64,000 bases of DNA from Ceratodon purpureus. Taxonomy: Eukaryota > Streptophyta > Bryopsida > Pseudoditrichales > Ditrichaceae. The notes under the pieces were generated by a model, which ran no database searches, had not been told where the DNA came from, and worked only from the letters and a program-made list of their open reading frames with translations. The stretch lies in contig CM026428.1 in assembly GCA_014871385.1 (NCBI GenBank), positions 7,233,471 to 7,297,470 of the forward strand. Reading direction: 5' to 3'. The first letter of the stretch is position 1. Each line of letters begins with the position of its first letter. Shown here in pieces: positions 47,860 through 64,000 of the stretch. A program made the position numbers and the translations under genes.

Positions 47860-50800
47860 TTTTCCTCCTTTTCACATTATGCTCGTTCACCTCTTCGGCT
47901 TTTAGTTATCACATCTATTCCTGCCCACAAAAATTGGTATGACGATTAAAATCTTTTTGTTGAATAAAATAAATTGGTTCTCATTATGCTTTGGAATAAA
48001 TTATTTTAAGGCAATATTAATCAATGCCTTTTAATTCTAATATCAATCATATTAAATACCAAAAAATATCATTGAAACAAAAAATTATTGTTAAGTAGTG
48101 TATAGATGTAGATGATAAAATTCTTGGACCAAAGCTATGCAAAGAAAAATTTAATTTAAAACATCTATATTTCACCTAATAAAATAGAAAATTATTATTA
48201 TTAGACAAAGTAACCATAAAAGTTTTTGGTCATTCAAATTAATATTATGCGATGTCTCTCTTTTTGGTGTAAAATTCATTAGATTTTGTTTGAAAATTTT
48301 GCCAATGTAATAAATTGCATATCACTTTATTAAAGTAAATTTTCTTTCAGATTGATTAACAATTTCTATAAACTATCATTGAGGAAAAAAAATTTAAAAA
48401 TTTAAAATGTTTAAATGCAATTTTTTCAATCCAACTTAGTTCAAGGTATGTCAAATACATGAAACTATATTATAGTAATAGAATTCTATATCAAAATATT
48501 ATATTATGTTTTGAATTAATTTAGCCTTTATAAACATTTATCTATTTATTCCATAGTATAATAAAATATATCAGATTAATCAAGTATATTATTATTCATT
48601 TGAATATGATGAATGAATAATTTATAAAATTAAACACATATTAAAATGTCAAATGACGTAAAATTACTTGCTAATAAATAAACGTAATCAAATAATTTTG
48701 ATGATTTAAAGTTTTGAAATTTTATAGATGGATTATCAATACTCATTCATCTATTCTGTTACAGGTGATTTATCTTGTGCTACTTATAGTTGGAATACAT
48801 ATAAAATGAGGTTGAAGAAAACAAACTAAATTGGTTAGTCCTAAAAATATTTTGATTAATCCTAAAACTATTTCGATTACTTTTAAAATGAAACAAATAA
48901 ATTAAATTTTAACCTAGTCAAACTTTCACATATTATGGTGTTTGTAATTTTAGTGAAAAAATATATTATAGCAATAACAAATCTAATTGTTGAATAAGAT
49001 GATAACTTCATGAATTATCTACTGAAAATCTTCAATGGTAAGAAACTTCCTTGTAGAATTTTTTGAAGAGGTAAAAATAAACAACAAACCAATATGGATT
49101 AAAGATTATCACCTTTAGAACCTACAATTCGGTCAAAATCTTCCAACTAAGATCTCAACTGACTAAGTTCAACCAAACTTAAATCCCAGAATGAGTTGGT
49201 ATTCGTAGGATTTCAAGGATTTCCGCTTGCCCGAGACGGCAAGGAAAATGATTGACCACGTCGGACTCCATCTCCCTCCCCAATCAAAACCCAACTTGCC
49301 AAAATCTGCCAAAATCTGCTCAAAGACGAAACTTTGAAATTCCACCAAAAATTGAGATTTTGATAATTTTAAAAAATAAAAATTTTTGTATATAGAGAAG
49401 GCAGTAGAGCATGTTCCTGCCGTTTGGATTTTCAATCCAAGAATTTTTCATATGCTATTTTGTATTGTCAAAAAACGGCCTTTGTTTGTGAATTTCAGCA
49501 TACCCCCGGGCCCCTAGTGGAAAATGATTTTTTTGGGCAACCTTCCACAACTTTTTTGAATATGATAAATTTTTGGACATTTAACTAACTCACTTAGGGA
49601 CAAGAATATGGAGAGACTCATTCCGTATCTACTTTAAAAAATGGTTTTTTGGGCCTTCAAAACTCTGTTGTCCACTTTTTTCGCAGGGAAAAAAACTTGT
49701 TTTTCTACTTTGAACATTACGATCTTGCAATTGATGAAGAATGAGTGTGTGAGATTTGGTGGACATGTAGACATAGAAGTTAGCTACGAGATCTTACGGT
49801 TAGATGTACTAAAAAAGACCCCAAGTTTGCAAAATCCACCTTCCTTTGAAGAGGGGCTGTTTTGAGGCAGTTTTGATGAAAAATACCCTCATAACTTTAG
49901 GGGTTAATAAAGTATGACAAGGCTTATGGAGCATGACCAACTCTTAATAGCACAAGAACATTCTTTTCTTGTGCTTCTTTTATTAAAAAAAATCAAACAA
50001 CCTCTTGACGGAAATTTTGGCAGTGCATTTTGCTCTATTCAAGTTTTGCTTCAAATGTTGTTGCCTTGGCACAATAACTTCCAGAAAAATAATGCCATAT
50101 AGGTTTTTTTGGAGTGGACAGCCTCTTGAACTTCATCCGTAGTGTCAAATTATTTTGGTCGGACTTAGGGCATTTTAGCAATCTGATTGGTGTAAAACGA
50201 CGAACTTTCTACCTTCAGTTACAATGTGAAGTGTTCATTTCTTACAAGCCGCGAGCCGTGAGTCATCAGCTATGAATTCTAAGCCGTGATTGCTTCTAAT
50301 ATTTTTTTTCAATAGTTATTGCTTTAGTGTAGTTTCAAGATAATTCTAATGGGTTCATATGTTTTGCTATGTCTAAGTTACAATGTATTTTTGATAATTA
50401 TGAATGTAGTCAAGTGACTGACTGACTATGGATTACTTTTGTGTTGATTATAGACTCTACCTATTGGTCTTCATATAGGGTCAATAGTAGTAACCTTTAG
50501 AAATAAACAACTAATTTAGATTGCTTTTAAAAATTATGATTCTAATATAATTCTTCTTCATACTTTAAATTCTATTAGTAAAATAATCATTCTTTAAGGT
50601 ACAACATGTGAAACAAGGATGAATATTATTTGGCGTGGTGATTGGTTATCTAAAGTTATATTCAATTTTTTTGAGAAAGTGTTATTTTCCAAAGCTTTAA
50701 CTAATACAAGTTTATTGTTTGGTTTAATTTAAAAGCATAGTCCTTTGTGCCACAAAGGTGCTGAAACTAGGTAGCAAGTTTGGCCATATAGTAAATTTTG

Positions 50801-51397
50801 TAATTATTCAAGATCAGCTTTTTTTCCAAGATCAGTTTCAAAAAATTGGCTTTTATTTTGGTAGAATAATATTTTTAGGTTTTGGATGTACTATGAATTA
50901 GTCAAAGGTAGGTGAAACCATGAAAATATCAAAATACATGTTTTAATCATAAGCAAAAATGAGGTGAAAAAGGTGAGAAACCAGTAAACTCTGGTTGAGA
51001 AAAAGGGTTGAGTTTGCAAATAATCATTAAGCAAGTGGCAATTTCGAATGAATGCAATTGAGCATAATGGATGTTGCAGACGACCACAATAAGGATACTT
51101 ATTTCAGCAGCGCTGCTTCGTGAAAAACCAAACAAGACCAAACGGGATTGTTGTAAAAAATCTAGCTGTTTCCTGATATTCAAGAAACAGCAATTGAAGG
51201 CAGCAATCTACAACGATCATATATGAGATTAAATATGTAGGAGACGTATATTGAGATTTGATATGTGGGAGACGTATATTGAGATTTAATATGTAGTAGG
51301 CAGTAGCATTGCCAAATAAAATACTACAGTTTGTCCTCTACTTACAATTGGCAGCTTCCCTTGTCAAAGTCGTCGATTAGTTCCATGTGCGCTAAAA
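47860..51397. other. AT-rich spacer upstream of PDI 3' end
   Basis: No supported gene. At 49789-49907 the motif AGATCTTACGGTTAGATG and the end ACTTTAGGGGTTAA resemble the right end of the 920-bp TTAA element. The last 200 bp include the PDI 3' untranslated region and a GGAGACGTATATTGAGATT duplication near 51240-51290. Confidence 0.45.
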
Positions 51398-54300
51398 CTA
51401 CAGCTCATCCTTGGCATCTACGACCTCGTCCGCAGAACCTGCACTTTTGGGAACAGAACTCCTATGCTTCTTAATGAACTCACTCAGATCAGATTGGCTA
51501 CGGTTGCCCTCGTACCGAATGTTTTCTCCTGTGGCAGTGTGAAGATAGAGAGTGGGGAATCCCTTCACGTTAAACAGACCTTGGGGCACATCGTTGGTAG
51601 TTGCATCCTGGGAGACATCACAAAACGTATTCAGATGCTGTAATCAGATTGTGCTAATAATTATCAACATTTGTCAAGAGAGAAGGAACACTTCCTAGTT
51701 CTTGAAATTGACATAAGGTACACATCCCAACTTCAACCGGGGCTTCTGAGTAAGACCAAATTTACTCAAGAATCATATTGGAACAATTTCTCATGATTCA
51801 CAAAAATATAAGATCCAAGGAACTGCTGGAATTGTTCCCAAATAAAAGAATGAAAAAAAAATAATCACTTACCATTTTAGCGATGACAACATCATCATCA
51901 TCTTTAAATTCAACGGCAAGCGCATTCAGTGTAGGAATCAGTTTTTTGCAGTGACCACACCAAGGTGCATAAAACTCAACCAACACTGCATCATTCAACA
52001 ATTGATAGATGTCAGATTCTGAAATAATATTGCGCGTGGTAATCTACTGAAAATCGAGAACCCAAAAGATGAATCTTCCGTCCATCGAAATCCTGTCATG
52101 TGAAGTACTCCATATTCATATTCTGTATTAACTTCTATAGAGCAAATACTTGAACACTGCTTGAGGAATGTACATTAACTAAACATGTAAGCACATTTCA
52201 AAACTAGCACTTTGTACTTAATTACCATACAAAAGGAGAGGTTGAAGACTTCTCAACATACCGTTCTTTCCTGAGTCCAAAACCATCTGGTTGAAGGACT
52301 TCCTCACCACCACCTTCACGGGTTCATCGTTCTTTTCTGGGATCTCATCAGATTTCAAGTAAGCTTCAAGCTTACCATCCTGTAAAAATGAAAAAGACTT
52401 AGATTAGAACTTCTTCCAAAAAAAAAGAGAGTGATACAATGATTTGACTTCAGCCTTGCCGGGAAAAATCTCTTGAATGTAACACCAGTGATAAAGTCAG
52501 TATAAAAACCAGAGAAATATCAGTGTCACGAGGACTGAAATATCTCAAGACTGGAAATTACCTGGAAGTCTTCCAACCATGCAGACATATCTGAAGCTTT
52601 GATGTTATTTGCCACATACTTTTCATTGTCATCTTTGGCTTGAACCACAAGTGCTGGTAATCCACTATCTTTGATACCAAAAAACTGCAAAATGCACAAG
52701 AGATACATTCACTACACTTTGGTCCAATACTCATGAATCAATGCACAGATTTTTCAGAAGTCAAAACATCAACAGACTTACTTATCATAATCACTCGCAG
52801 AAGATGACTGAAATCAAACTATTGCAACATTGACCTCAGGCTTCTCTTCACAGCCTGGCAGGTAGTGAAGTCTCAGAGAGTCGTATGACAAAGTTGTCCA
52901 CGATTCAGCATGTTTTGAAGTTAACGTTACAAACCTTCACAGCGTTGTCGTTCTCAGTTGAGTCGGCAATGAGAAATCTGATACCTTTTGACTGGTACGT
53001 CTTCGCCATTTCAGCGTAAGTAGTTCTGTAAGAGTCTGCGGTGTCAGCCTTCAAGTCCAGGAGCAGATAAGCCTGTCGAACATACCAGTCAGAAGGTAAG
53101 AACGAGTAGATAACTGTAAGAAACTAGATTCACAAATAAGCGTTGTCATCACTGACTGGACCAATACATAGAAGCATGCACATTTTGTGGACAAATTCAT
53201 TAAGGATGCAAAGTACCTTGGTAGCAACAGCGTTGAAAAACTTGAGCAAGAAACTGTGAGATGCAGGGTCTTTGTTCATTTCAGTGACAAGTGGAACGCT
53301 CTTCTCCTCAAGAAACTTTTTCAATCCCTCCAGTGACAAATCCTGCGAAGTCCATGCAATCAAATGAAAAACATCTCAGATATGATAAAGTGCACTGCTA
53401 GTACAAAACCCAAAATTAAATCTGCGCACTTCAGGAACACCATGGTTCCTTTAGGCCTATACCGGTCCAGGTAGCACACTGGCCAGAACAGACAGTGCAA
53501 CATTGTCCAAAGATGGTTTGAAGAAAATAAAAAGAAAGCTCTCTTCTAAGAAATCATATAGACAGAATTGAAGACCCACTTCAGCGTCATTGAAGCCCTC
53601 ATCAAATCTCTTATACAGACGGACTGCAGGAGCCACCAGTGCGACACCCTTGTCCGGCACAAATGAGGTGTCGAGAGTATGAACAAACTGGTAATCCCCT
53701 CGCAGCTCATCCGCGACGCTCACAAAGTCTGAGTATTCTTTGTCATCTAGGCTCTTGAACACACCGACCTGCGATCGCAATGAGATACAGACTGTATGAG
53801 TTTTTTTTCTTCTGGAGAACACTCTTAAACAAGAGTTTTAGAACAAAATCCACCTGCTGCGCAGAGCATGCAGCTCACCACTGTAAGTTGTGACTTTTTG
53901 ACGATCTCCTCCGCTTGCTCAGCAGATGTAATCTCCGATGAAGGTGGCCCAACCAACTGCTTCAAATGAGCAACAATTCCTGCAGCCTCCCGGGGACCCT
54001 TGTAATCTGATATTATGCTTCCACCTTTCTTGAAGATCTTTAGAGTTGGAAAGCCCGTGATACCATACTTTGAGGCCAAGGGTTTGTTTTTCTCATCGTT
54101 CACGTCCACCTTCGCCAAAACAATTGGAGGATCATGGCTCTTAAGCTCCGTCGCAGCCTTGGCGTACTGCGTAAGATACAACTCTGGTTTCAGTCACCTT
54201 AAACACGAGAAATTGATAGGACCCCCATCTGTACTGATATAACATTCATGTGTATTGATGTAACATCTCTGAGTCAGAGCTGATTGGAAGCTAAGGCAAT

Positions 54301-54730
54301 TTTCGTTGGTCACACATTAACACTGCATCAATCGATAAATCTCACTCCACACATAAATCTTAAGAGGAGCCTTACACTCGGGCACAAAGTCGAGAATATC
54401 ATAAAAGACCATCAAGCCTCGGTGGATGCAGCCATGACAGGGACTACAACTACAGAATACAACCTCGCAACATACAAAGCATTCCTGTAGATAAAGAACT
54501 GTTCACGTTGCAGAACAACGGAGAGACGAAAACCTTACCTCGGGAGTCAGCTTCTTACAATGACCGCACCAGGGAGCATAAAACTCGACAAGGATGAAGG
54601 GGTGAGCCTTGATAGTTTCATCGAAGCTGTCCACGTTAAGCACAAGCACATCCTCTTCAGAAACTGAAGCACCCACCCACGGAACCACCAAGAGCACCAC
54701 CAGCAGGCCAATCCACGACTGGACCGCCAT
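51398..54730 (-). CDS. Protein disulfide isomerase with KDEL (PDIL1 type)
   Basis: Nine GT-AG exons (54730-54539, 54166-53879, 53768-53580, 53342-53217, 53072-52935, 52684-52562, 52379-52262, 51985-51873, 51607-51398) join in frame into 498 residues, the usual PDI length. The enzyme oxidises and rearranges disulfide bonds of secretory proteins in the ER. A signal peptide ([20 protein letters not shown]) is followed by thioredoxin domain a with [12 protein letters not shown] (CGHC at 55-58). Non-catalytic b and b' domains come next, then domain a' with a second APWCGHCKK (CGHC at about 401-404). The C-terminus is acidic and ends KDEL, the ER-retention signal. It is divergent from RIO2 across a spacer of about 1.1 kb. 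All key residues are intact. Confidence 0.95.
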
Positions 54731-55846
54731 CTTTCAACACCCCTCGAGCTCGCTTCTCCTGCACCCTTTCAAGCAATCAATCCCTCTTCACCCAAATTAA
54801 CCAAAATCCACGTAAACTCACTTTGAACCCCCATAACAAACCATACCCAACCGATCACCCAATTTCAACATCCCCTGCACTTGAACCATGACCAACTATC
54901 CACAAACTCAATCCATAACATGGCACATCGCCTCCGCAGTCACGTTAAAACCCATCATCACACCAACGACACAAAACCCATTGTCACACAATCAGCATTT
55001 AAACCTAATCCAGATTACAACACAGAACACAAACCCCACATTACAAATGAATGGCGACCCGCATCCGAAGCAGAAACAGAGAACACCGTCATCAAATGCT
55101 GAAACACCACACATGACACTCACCTTAACTCAGCTACCACAACCAACATAAACATCTCAACAACTACGCTATAAACCCCACTCACCACATTCACTGAGCT
55201 GATCAAAAACCAAATCACCGGACCCCAAACCCTGCAAACGATCAGTAACTGCAAAATGAAGCTCACCACCATATCCAGAAACTCACCTGAAGCTTAACTT
55301 CTTCGTCTCGGAGACAATCTGCAACAACGGAGACGCCCGGTGTGTGATGAGCTCCTATGTACTAAGTTACACCAGCATGTGAAATAGTGTGTAACATGTT
55401 CTCCGCAGCATGTGAAACAGTTTATGACATGTTCTCCGCAGTTACAAAGATGTCGTCGTGACGTGAGTGGTGCGATTGATCAGCTGTGACGACACCGCAC
55501 TATTTGTGGAACTGTTGGACTGTTGGTCTGTTGGCCACATGAGCACGTTTCTGATGGGCAAATTCTTAAATGGAAAAGTATAATATCCGGTGGATGTCCG
55601 GCACAGGAGGGTTTCTACCGGCCCTAGGTTCTGAGGATCTTTTACCTTAAACCTTGCACCCTAATATTTGTTTCTGTTCGGAGAGAGAGAGAGAGAGGTG
55701 AGTTGCAGGGGAAGTGGTTGATTGAGAATTCTGAACAGAGATAGAGGAGGGTTGAGTTGGGTTGAGTGGAGGAGGAGTTTTCTTTTGGGGATTGAAGTTT
55801 TGAGGACTTTTTTTTGGGAGGTTGGAGGTTTGAGGTTTTGGGCAAC
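54731..55846. promoter_or_regulatory. Divergent PDI/RIO2 promoter region
   Basis: This spacer holds both 5' leaders. It contains a 33-bp imperfect tandem duplication (55374-55406 and 55407-55439; AGCATGTGAAAYAG...CATGTTCTCCGC) and a GAGAGA tract at 55681-55696 close to the RIO2 start. No TATA box was assigned. Confidence 0.5.
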
Positions 55847-59278
<3,432 letters not shown>

Positions 59279-59673
59279 GCAACATAGTTCATACTTGTAT
59301 CACTGTTTTAGTTCAAAGAAAAGTCTAAGTTCAGAGAGTTACTGTTCCCGTGTATTTCTGGTGAAGCTGTAGCTACATTGAATTTTCAAATGACTGCATT
59401 ACCATTGAGTAGAACGACATAGCGCTTTAGGGTCTCTTCATGAGTAAATTCTCTAGAGACATCATTTTCTCTCGACTGGAATGACTGAACGCTACTGTAG
59501 CGTGCTTTGGTAAATATATGCTACTCTCTAGATTACTTTCGCAGATCTCATAGCTAAATGGATCTGTTGGATAGTTATGAGATCTTTTTAGCCATTGAGA
59601 TCCTTTGCTTTCATGTGAGGTAGGGATCTTATAGCTTAAAGGATTTCGAAACTAACAATTGTTGGGCTCCTTC
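59279..59673. other. RIO2 3' region
   Basis: Probably the 3' untranslated region and flank of RIO2, ending at the left terminus of the pogo-like element. No other feature seen. Confidence 0.5.
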
Positions 59674-62600
59674 TAAGGTAGACAGCCCTAAAATCGCCCC
59701 CCCCCCCAGAATCGACAGTCAAAACTCTGCTGAAACCGCCATCAGACATACTGAATTCCGTAATGCCAGGATTTGTCAGAATTTATTGAGTCATGGGGGG
59801 GGGTGAGTTCCTGTTGCAGGGGGCGCGAGTATGGGTCAATGCTGATTTAGATTTCCATGCTTTCAGATATTGTAAAAAGTGGACACGTTGGAGCAAAAGT
59901 GGGTGATAAATTTATTAGTTTTTCAATCTTAGCATGGCAACTCAGGGTCGGATTTAGTGCATTTCAGATCTCAGCCGCCTCACAGATTCTCATGCCATTC
60001 ATGACCATTTCGGACTCCAAATTTGTCCACAATGCACAATTCATTTTGCATACAAAGGTTTGGGCCCAACACGACTTCGGAGGCAGCTTAAGTGTTTTTA
60101 GTCTTCCTTCGATCTCTCAGCCGAGTACAGAGAATTAGACTTATCATTGCATTCTAGAAATTGCATATACCAAGGTGTGTGACATGTACTTGCAAATTCA
60201 GATTGCTTTGAGGTTTGTATTATGGTGCTTTCGGTTCATGAAGTAGAAGAGCATGGTTTAGGATGCATTTCTAACTGAAACAAATGACAATGTGTGTCGC
60301 AGGTGCGATCATCAACCAGCAGAATGTCAGCTGTGGACCTCGGAGGGACTCACGAATTTCACTACTCAGACGACTCAGTAGAGTATCAGAGATCCGAAGA
60401 TGGTGGTGAGAGCGGTCATGACATTCAGTCCAGTAACGACGAGGAGGACGCCGGGCATCCAGGCACACAGCCATCTGCGGATTACACGCCTCTGGAACTC
60501 GCTCAACGCCGGAGGGGGCGGCGACGTCGGGAGCAGCGTGGAGGACGATCCCCTCGCGATGGCCACGGCTCGCAGCTGCCGGCAGTCGGCGGGGAACAGT
60601 GCGATGGCCACGGCTCGCAGTAGGCGGCAACTTCTGTCCCCACAGGGAGTCAACGTCTCCGCTCTAGGAGAGTGCAGGGACTGGGGACTGCCGACCACTG
60701 GCAGCGCAGTGGAAGCCTGGCGAACGTAGCTGGCGTGCACCTCTTCACCAACCGGCCCATGGGAAATGCACAGTTGAGGCCCCTCCCTGAAGCTTCACGA
60801 ACGCCACAGAACTCTGAACCACGCATCTCTCCCCACGTTCCAGCAGTTAGAAGAGAACGACTTCGAAAGAATGGAAACTGGACTGACGAGGAATTACGCA
60901 GGGCATTAGACGATGTGGACAATGGACAGAGCATGAAAAAGGAGGCAAAGGATCATGGCATACCTTACACCACATTCCGTGGCTGGTGTTACAGGAAAAC
61001 TAGAAGTAAAAAGAGAGGAGTGAAGCCGGTGCTCAGTCCGGAAGAGGAGTCTTTGATTGTTGATTATCTTATCCGAATGTGCGATCGCGGATATGGTTTG
61101 TCCCCTAACGCGTTGAGAATGAAGGTTTATGAGATAACGAAGGATAGGTGGACGCCCTTCAAGGATGGAATTCCGGGTGGCGGGTGGATGCGTTGGTTCA
61201 AGCGCCGCCACCCTGAATTGACAATCAGGGCTGCCCAAGGACTTGAGAGCGCGAGAGCAAAAGCGTTATGTCCTGAAAACGTTAAATCACTCTACAACAA
61301 TTTGGAGCAGCTCTACAACGAGCACCATTATCCGCCCGAGCGCATCTGGAACTGCGACGAGTCCGGCGCCCAGGCAGGTAATGTGCAATCGTTCACACAT
61401 TGATTCAATGCCAAGATAATTCAGAAATACATGACTATGGCATTTGTATGCATTAGTATAATGTTCAAATGGTGCATAGAAGGTTAGAGATTGACTTACA
61501 TATGATGGCTGTAGGTAAGAATGGTGGCGGAATGGTTATTGCCCGCACTGGAGCTCGCCGTGTCCAATCCATCATTCCGAATCAGAGGGAGTGGCTATCC
61601 GTCTTAGCGTGCGTGAACGCTGCAGGCAAGGCAATTCCATCTTTTTACATATTCCGCGGCCGGAGGTTTAGACAGAATTACATTCAACTTTGTGAACATG
61701 GGGCAACAATGGCAATGCAGCAAAGAGCTTGGATGACCACATACCTTTTTTCTGCGTGGATCTCCCATTTTATTGCGTCAATCCAAGAATCGTATGGCAT
61801 TTCTCCCACGCATCGGCACCTGCTCATCCTAGATGGTCACAATAGCCACTGCTCGTTAGAAGTTGTGAGGGCAGCAAAGAATGTAGGACTTGACCTCCTT
61901 ACTTTACCCTCTCACACCTCACATGTTCTACAGCCGCTGGACATAGCCGTTTTTAAACCCTTCAAACAGTTCTTCCGAGAATACCGCAACTTCTGGATGT
62001 CTCGCAACATCAATCAACCTGCGGGAAAGGAAACCTTGGCCCATTGGGTATCATTATCTCTCCACAAGGCGCAGTCTAAAACCAACATACAGGCTGGCTT
62101 CAGGGGAGCGGGAATCTACCCCCTTAATCCGCATGCAATTGATCGCTACCTCGATCCTGCAGAAACTTATGTCCAAGACAATGGACATGCAATGCAAAAC
62201 TCCAACTTGCAACGTGAGGCCGTGAGTAGAGATTATGAAGAGGAGGGGGCAGGATTTCGGGAACTCCTTGAGTCTGCAGCAGAGGAGGGGTGTACTGAGC
62301 CCGAGAGTGAAGAGGACGGGGTTACCAGGGAAGAACCTGCGGCAGATGCACAGCGCAACCTGGAGGCAGACCTCGCACGTCCCCCCAACACCGAAACTGC
62401 ACACTTTTTCGTGAACTTGGATCAGTCCGACCCTGCGGATTCAGAGATTGGTGGCCTGGACCCTGACGTCGCACAGCCGGACTCCATAACGAGGTTTCTT
62501 CAACTCCCGACCTTCACGCCCAGAGCGAGCAGCAAGCGTAGAGACCCCATTGTTGACTTTGCGAAATCCATTATTCTGACCTGCAGCGAGTATGAGGCAG

Positions 62601-63881
62601 CGGAAGTGGCCGTCAGAACAAGACGAGAGAATGTAGCGGCAGAAAAGGAGAGACAACGAGTTCAAAGAGAAGAGTCAAGACGGACAAAGGCAGCCGAAAG
62701 AGAAGCGAACAGTGCTCGAAGAGCAGCCGAGAGAGAAGAGAGTAATCGGCAGAAGGAAGAGCGCGCGCGGGAGAAGGCTGCAGCGCAAGCTGCAAAAGCA
62801 GCGGAGAAGGAGGCCGCAGCCCAGGCCAAGGCGGCGAGGGCGTATCAGGCTGCCCTGACCAAGGCCGCGCGTGTGGCATCGCGAGGGCGCCGAGGACGAC
62901 CGGGCGGTGAAGCAGGTCGCACAGCGAGGGCGCCGGAGAGCGTCGGTGGGCATCAAGTGGCCGCAGAGGAGGGAGACGCCTTCCACTTCCACCCTCTTCA
63001 TCAGCAATTCGGAACTTACATGCAGCCAATGCACCCGAATGCGTTTCCCCACCCTCCAGGTGCAGCACCAATTTCACCGCAGCTCTTCTATTCTTCGTCC
63101 TCCACCCTACCTCCTCTATCGCAGTTTGATGCCCGCCCATACTCTACGGTGCCCACTGCACAATTTCAACAATCATTTCCTGTAACTCCAATCCCTAACC
63201 GAGCGCAGCAGTCGTGGTCGCCATTCTCTCAAGGCGAAGGTGGGAGGTAAGTTGGGCCTGTTTTCAAACATCGCTGGCCCCTGAAGAAGATGCAAAGCTT
63301 GCGCGTTGAAAGAGCTGTGATCGCGCGGAGCAGGGGACTGTTGCGAAGTCCTGCGTCTCCGAAGAAGGAGGAACCCGCGCAGGGACCGTTGGTGCGAAGT
63401 CCAACGTCCACAGGGACGGAAGATTCCCGCTGGAAGGGCCCTCCATTCACAGTCGCAGAGGGTGCGATCGCTGGGTTCACCGCAGCCACACATGCGTCGC
63501 TGAGGAAGGCGCTTTTGGGTCACCACCGAACCCATTCTCCGACCTAAACATTTCTACTTTATGCGTTACTAAGGTCGCTTCTTTTTTTCTCACTGGCTTA
63601 GTTTTACAGACGCTTTAGATTCCTGTTTTGCATATTCACAGGAGCGGTTACCAGCTTCGTTATGTTTCAAAACGGTACAATTCTTGGATCAAGAATGGGT
63701 GAAATCTTACAGAGCACTTCAGAATTCTGTATAAAATTCACAATTGCATATTACATGTTACAAGTTTTTCCAATCCTCATGAAAAGCTATTTTGAGTATG
63801 GTAAAAAAAATTTCGTTAATTTATCATTGCCACAAATAGGCCAGAATGCTTAAGGTGGCGCTTATAGGACAGTCTACCTTA
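59674..63881 (+). mobile_element. Complete pogo-like (Tc1/mariner superfamily) transposon
   Basis: A 4.2-kb element. The left end reads TAAGGTAGACAGCCCTAAAA (59674 on). The right end, as reverse complement, reads TAAGGTAGACTGTCCTATAA (from 63881 inward). Both continue into CGCC, giving a TIR of about 28 bp with a few mismatches. The outer TA on each side fits a Tc1/mariner TA target duplication. It contains a single two-exon transposase gene with the domains expected of pogo/Tigger elements. TIRs and frame are intact, so it may be an autonomous or recently active copy. It inserted about 0.4 kb downstream of RIO2. Confidence 0.85.
60759..63250 (+). CDS. pogo/Tigger-type DDE transposase
   Basis: Exon 1 runs 60759-61377 and exon 2 61515-63250, joined by a 137-bp GT-AG intron that keeps the frame. 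N-terminal psq/CENP-B-like helix-turn-helix DNA-binding region: NWTDEELRRALDDVDNGQSM, then IPYTTFRGWCYRK. A second CENPB-type region follows (LSPEEESLIVDYLIRMCDRG). DDE_1 catalytic core: IWNCDESGAQ (first Asp), LLILDGHNSHC (second Asp) and SHVLQPLDIAVFKPFK (third Asp, 35 residues after the second). The C-terminus has a long Ala/Glu/Arg coiled-coil region and an AT-hook-like RGRRGRPGG, then a Pro-rich tail. The 5' end is uncertain. A separate open frame starting at ATG 60324 (MSAVDLGGTHEFHYSDDSVE) may be an upstream exon. No lesion was seen downstream of the HTH. Confidence 0.82.
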
Positions 63882-64000
63882 ACAGAGAAGATTCAACTTT
63901 TAAGGTACCTATGTAGTCCTTGACAAACTCGTTTTTTTAAAGACTTATTTGACAAGTCCCTTTGACAAGTCCCTTTACGAATGTCAACTGGTTTTTTTAA
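63882..64000. other. Right flank, no gene seen
   Basis: Short AT-rich sequence with a tandem TTGACAAGTCCCT motif near 63950-63975. Confidence 0.4.

Overview
This is nuclear DNA from a land plant. The intact genes have many short GT-AG introns, they belong to conserved plant families, and TTTAGGG-type motifs (AAACCCTAAACCC) sit in the RIO2 leader introns. The style of the intronless F-box gene and of the kinase-like relic suggests a bryophyte, perhaps a moss, but that is inference only. Gene density is low: five intact host genes, one intact-looking transposase and at least two dead host genes in 64 kb. Long AT-rich spacers between them are full of small DNA transposons.

Layout. 0-9.5 kb: AT-rich spacer with a perfect 91-bp tandem duplication, a CACTA-type hairpin element, an AT-rich MITE, a short TTAA-flanked element and a broken kinase-like gene (6.06-7.63 kb). 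9.5-11.4 kb: an intronless F-box gene on the minus strand whose promoter region carries a 61-bp duplication, then a 19-bp MYB-site-like tandem array. 11.9-14.4 kb: a decayed oxysterol-binding-protein-related (ORP) gene lacking its first sterol-domain exons. 14.4-27.7 kb: spacer with MITEs, a 920-bp TTAA/CCCC-ended element, a PIF/Harbinger-like MITE and a second CACTA hairpin. 27.8-30.2 kb: a Golgi-type DXD glycosyltransferase. 31.5-37.4 kb: the splicing factor SART1/DOT2 (12 exons, minus strand). 38.1-47.9 kb: a transposon graveyard bracketed by long inverted repeats. It holds a Mutator-like transposase relic, a 2OG-Fe(II)-oxygenase-like relic, a piggyBac transposase relic and a third CACTA hairpin. 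48-51.4 kb: empty AT-rich spacer. 51.4-54.7 kb: protein disulfide isomerase (9 exons, minus strand). 55.8-59.3 kb: RIO2 kinase (12 exons, plus strand), divergent from PDI. 59.7-63.9 kb: an apparently complete pogo-like element with TIRs, a TA duplication and a two-exon transposase.

The host genes are unrelated housekeeping functions (tri-snRNP splicing, 40S ribosome maturation, ER oxidative folding, glycan synthesis) and do not form a pathway. The most unusual content is evidence of piggyBac-type transposition in a plant. There is a C-terminal transposase relic with its catalytic-region motifs and zinc-binding tail, and two unrelated families of TTAA-flanked non-autonomous elements. One TTAA insertion sits in a tandem repeat that preserves its own empty site. 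The piggyBac relic is divergently paired, across a 30-bp minisatellite, with a relic resembling a 2OG-Fe(II) dioxygenase.
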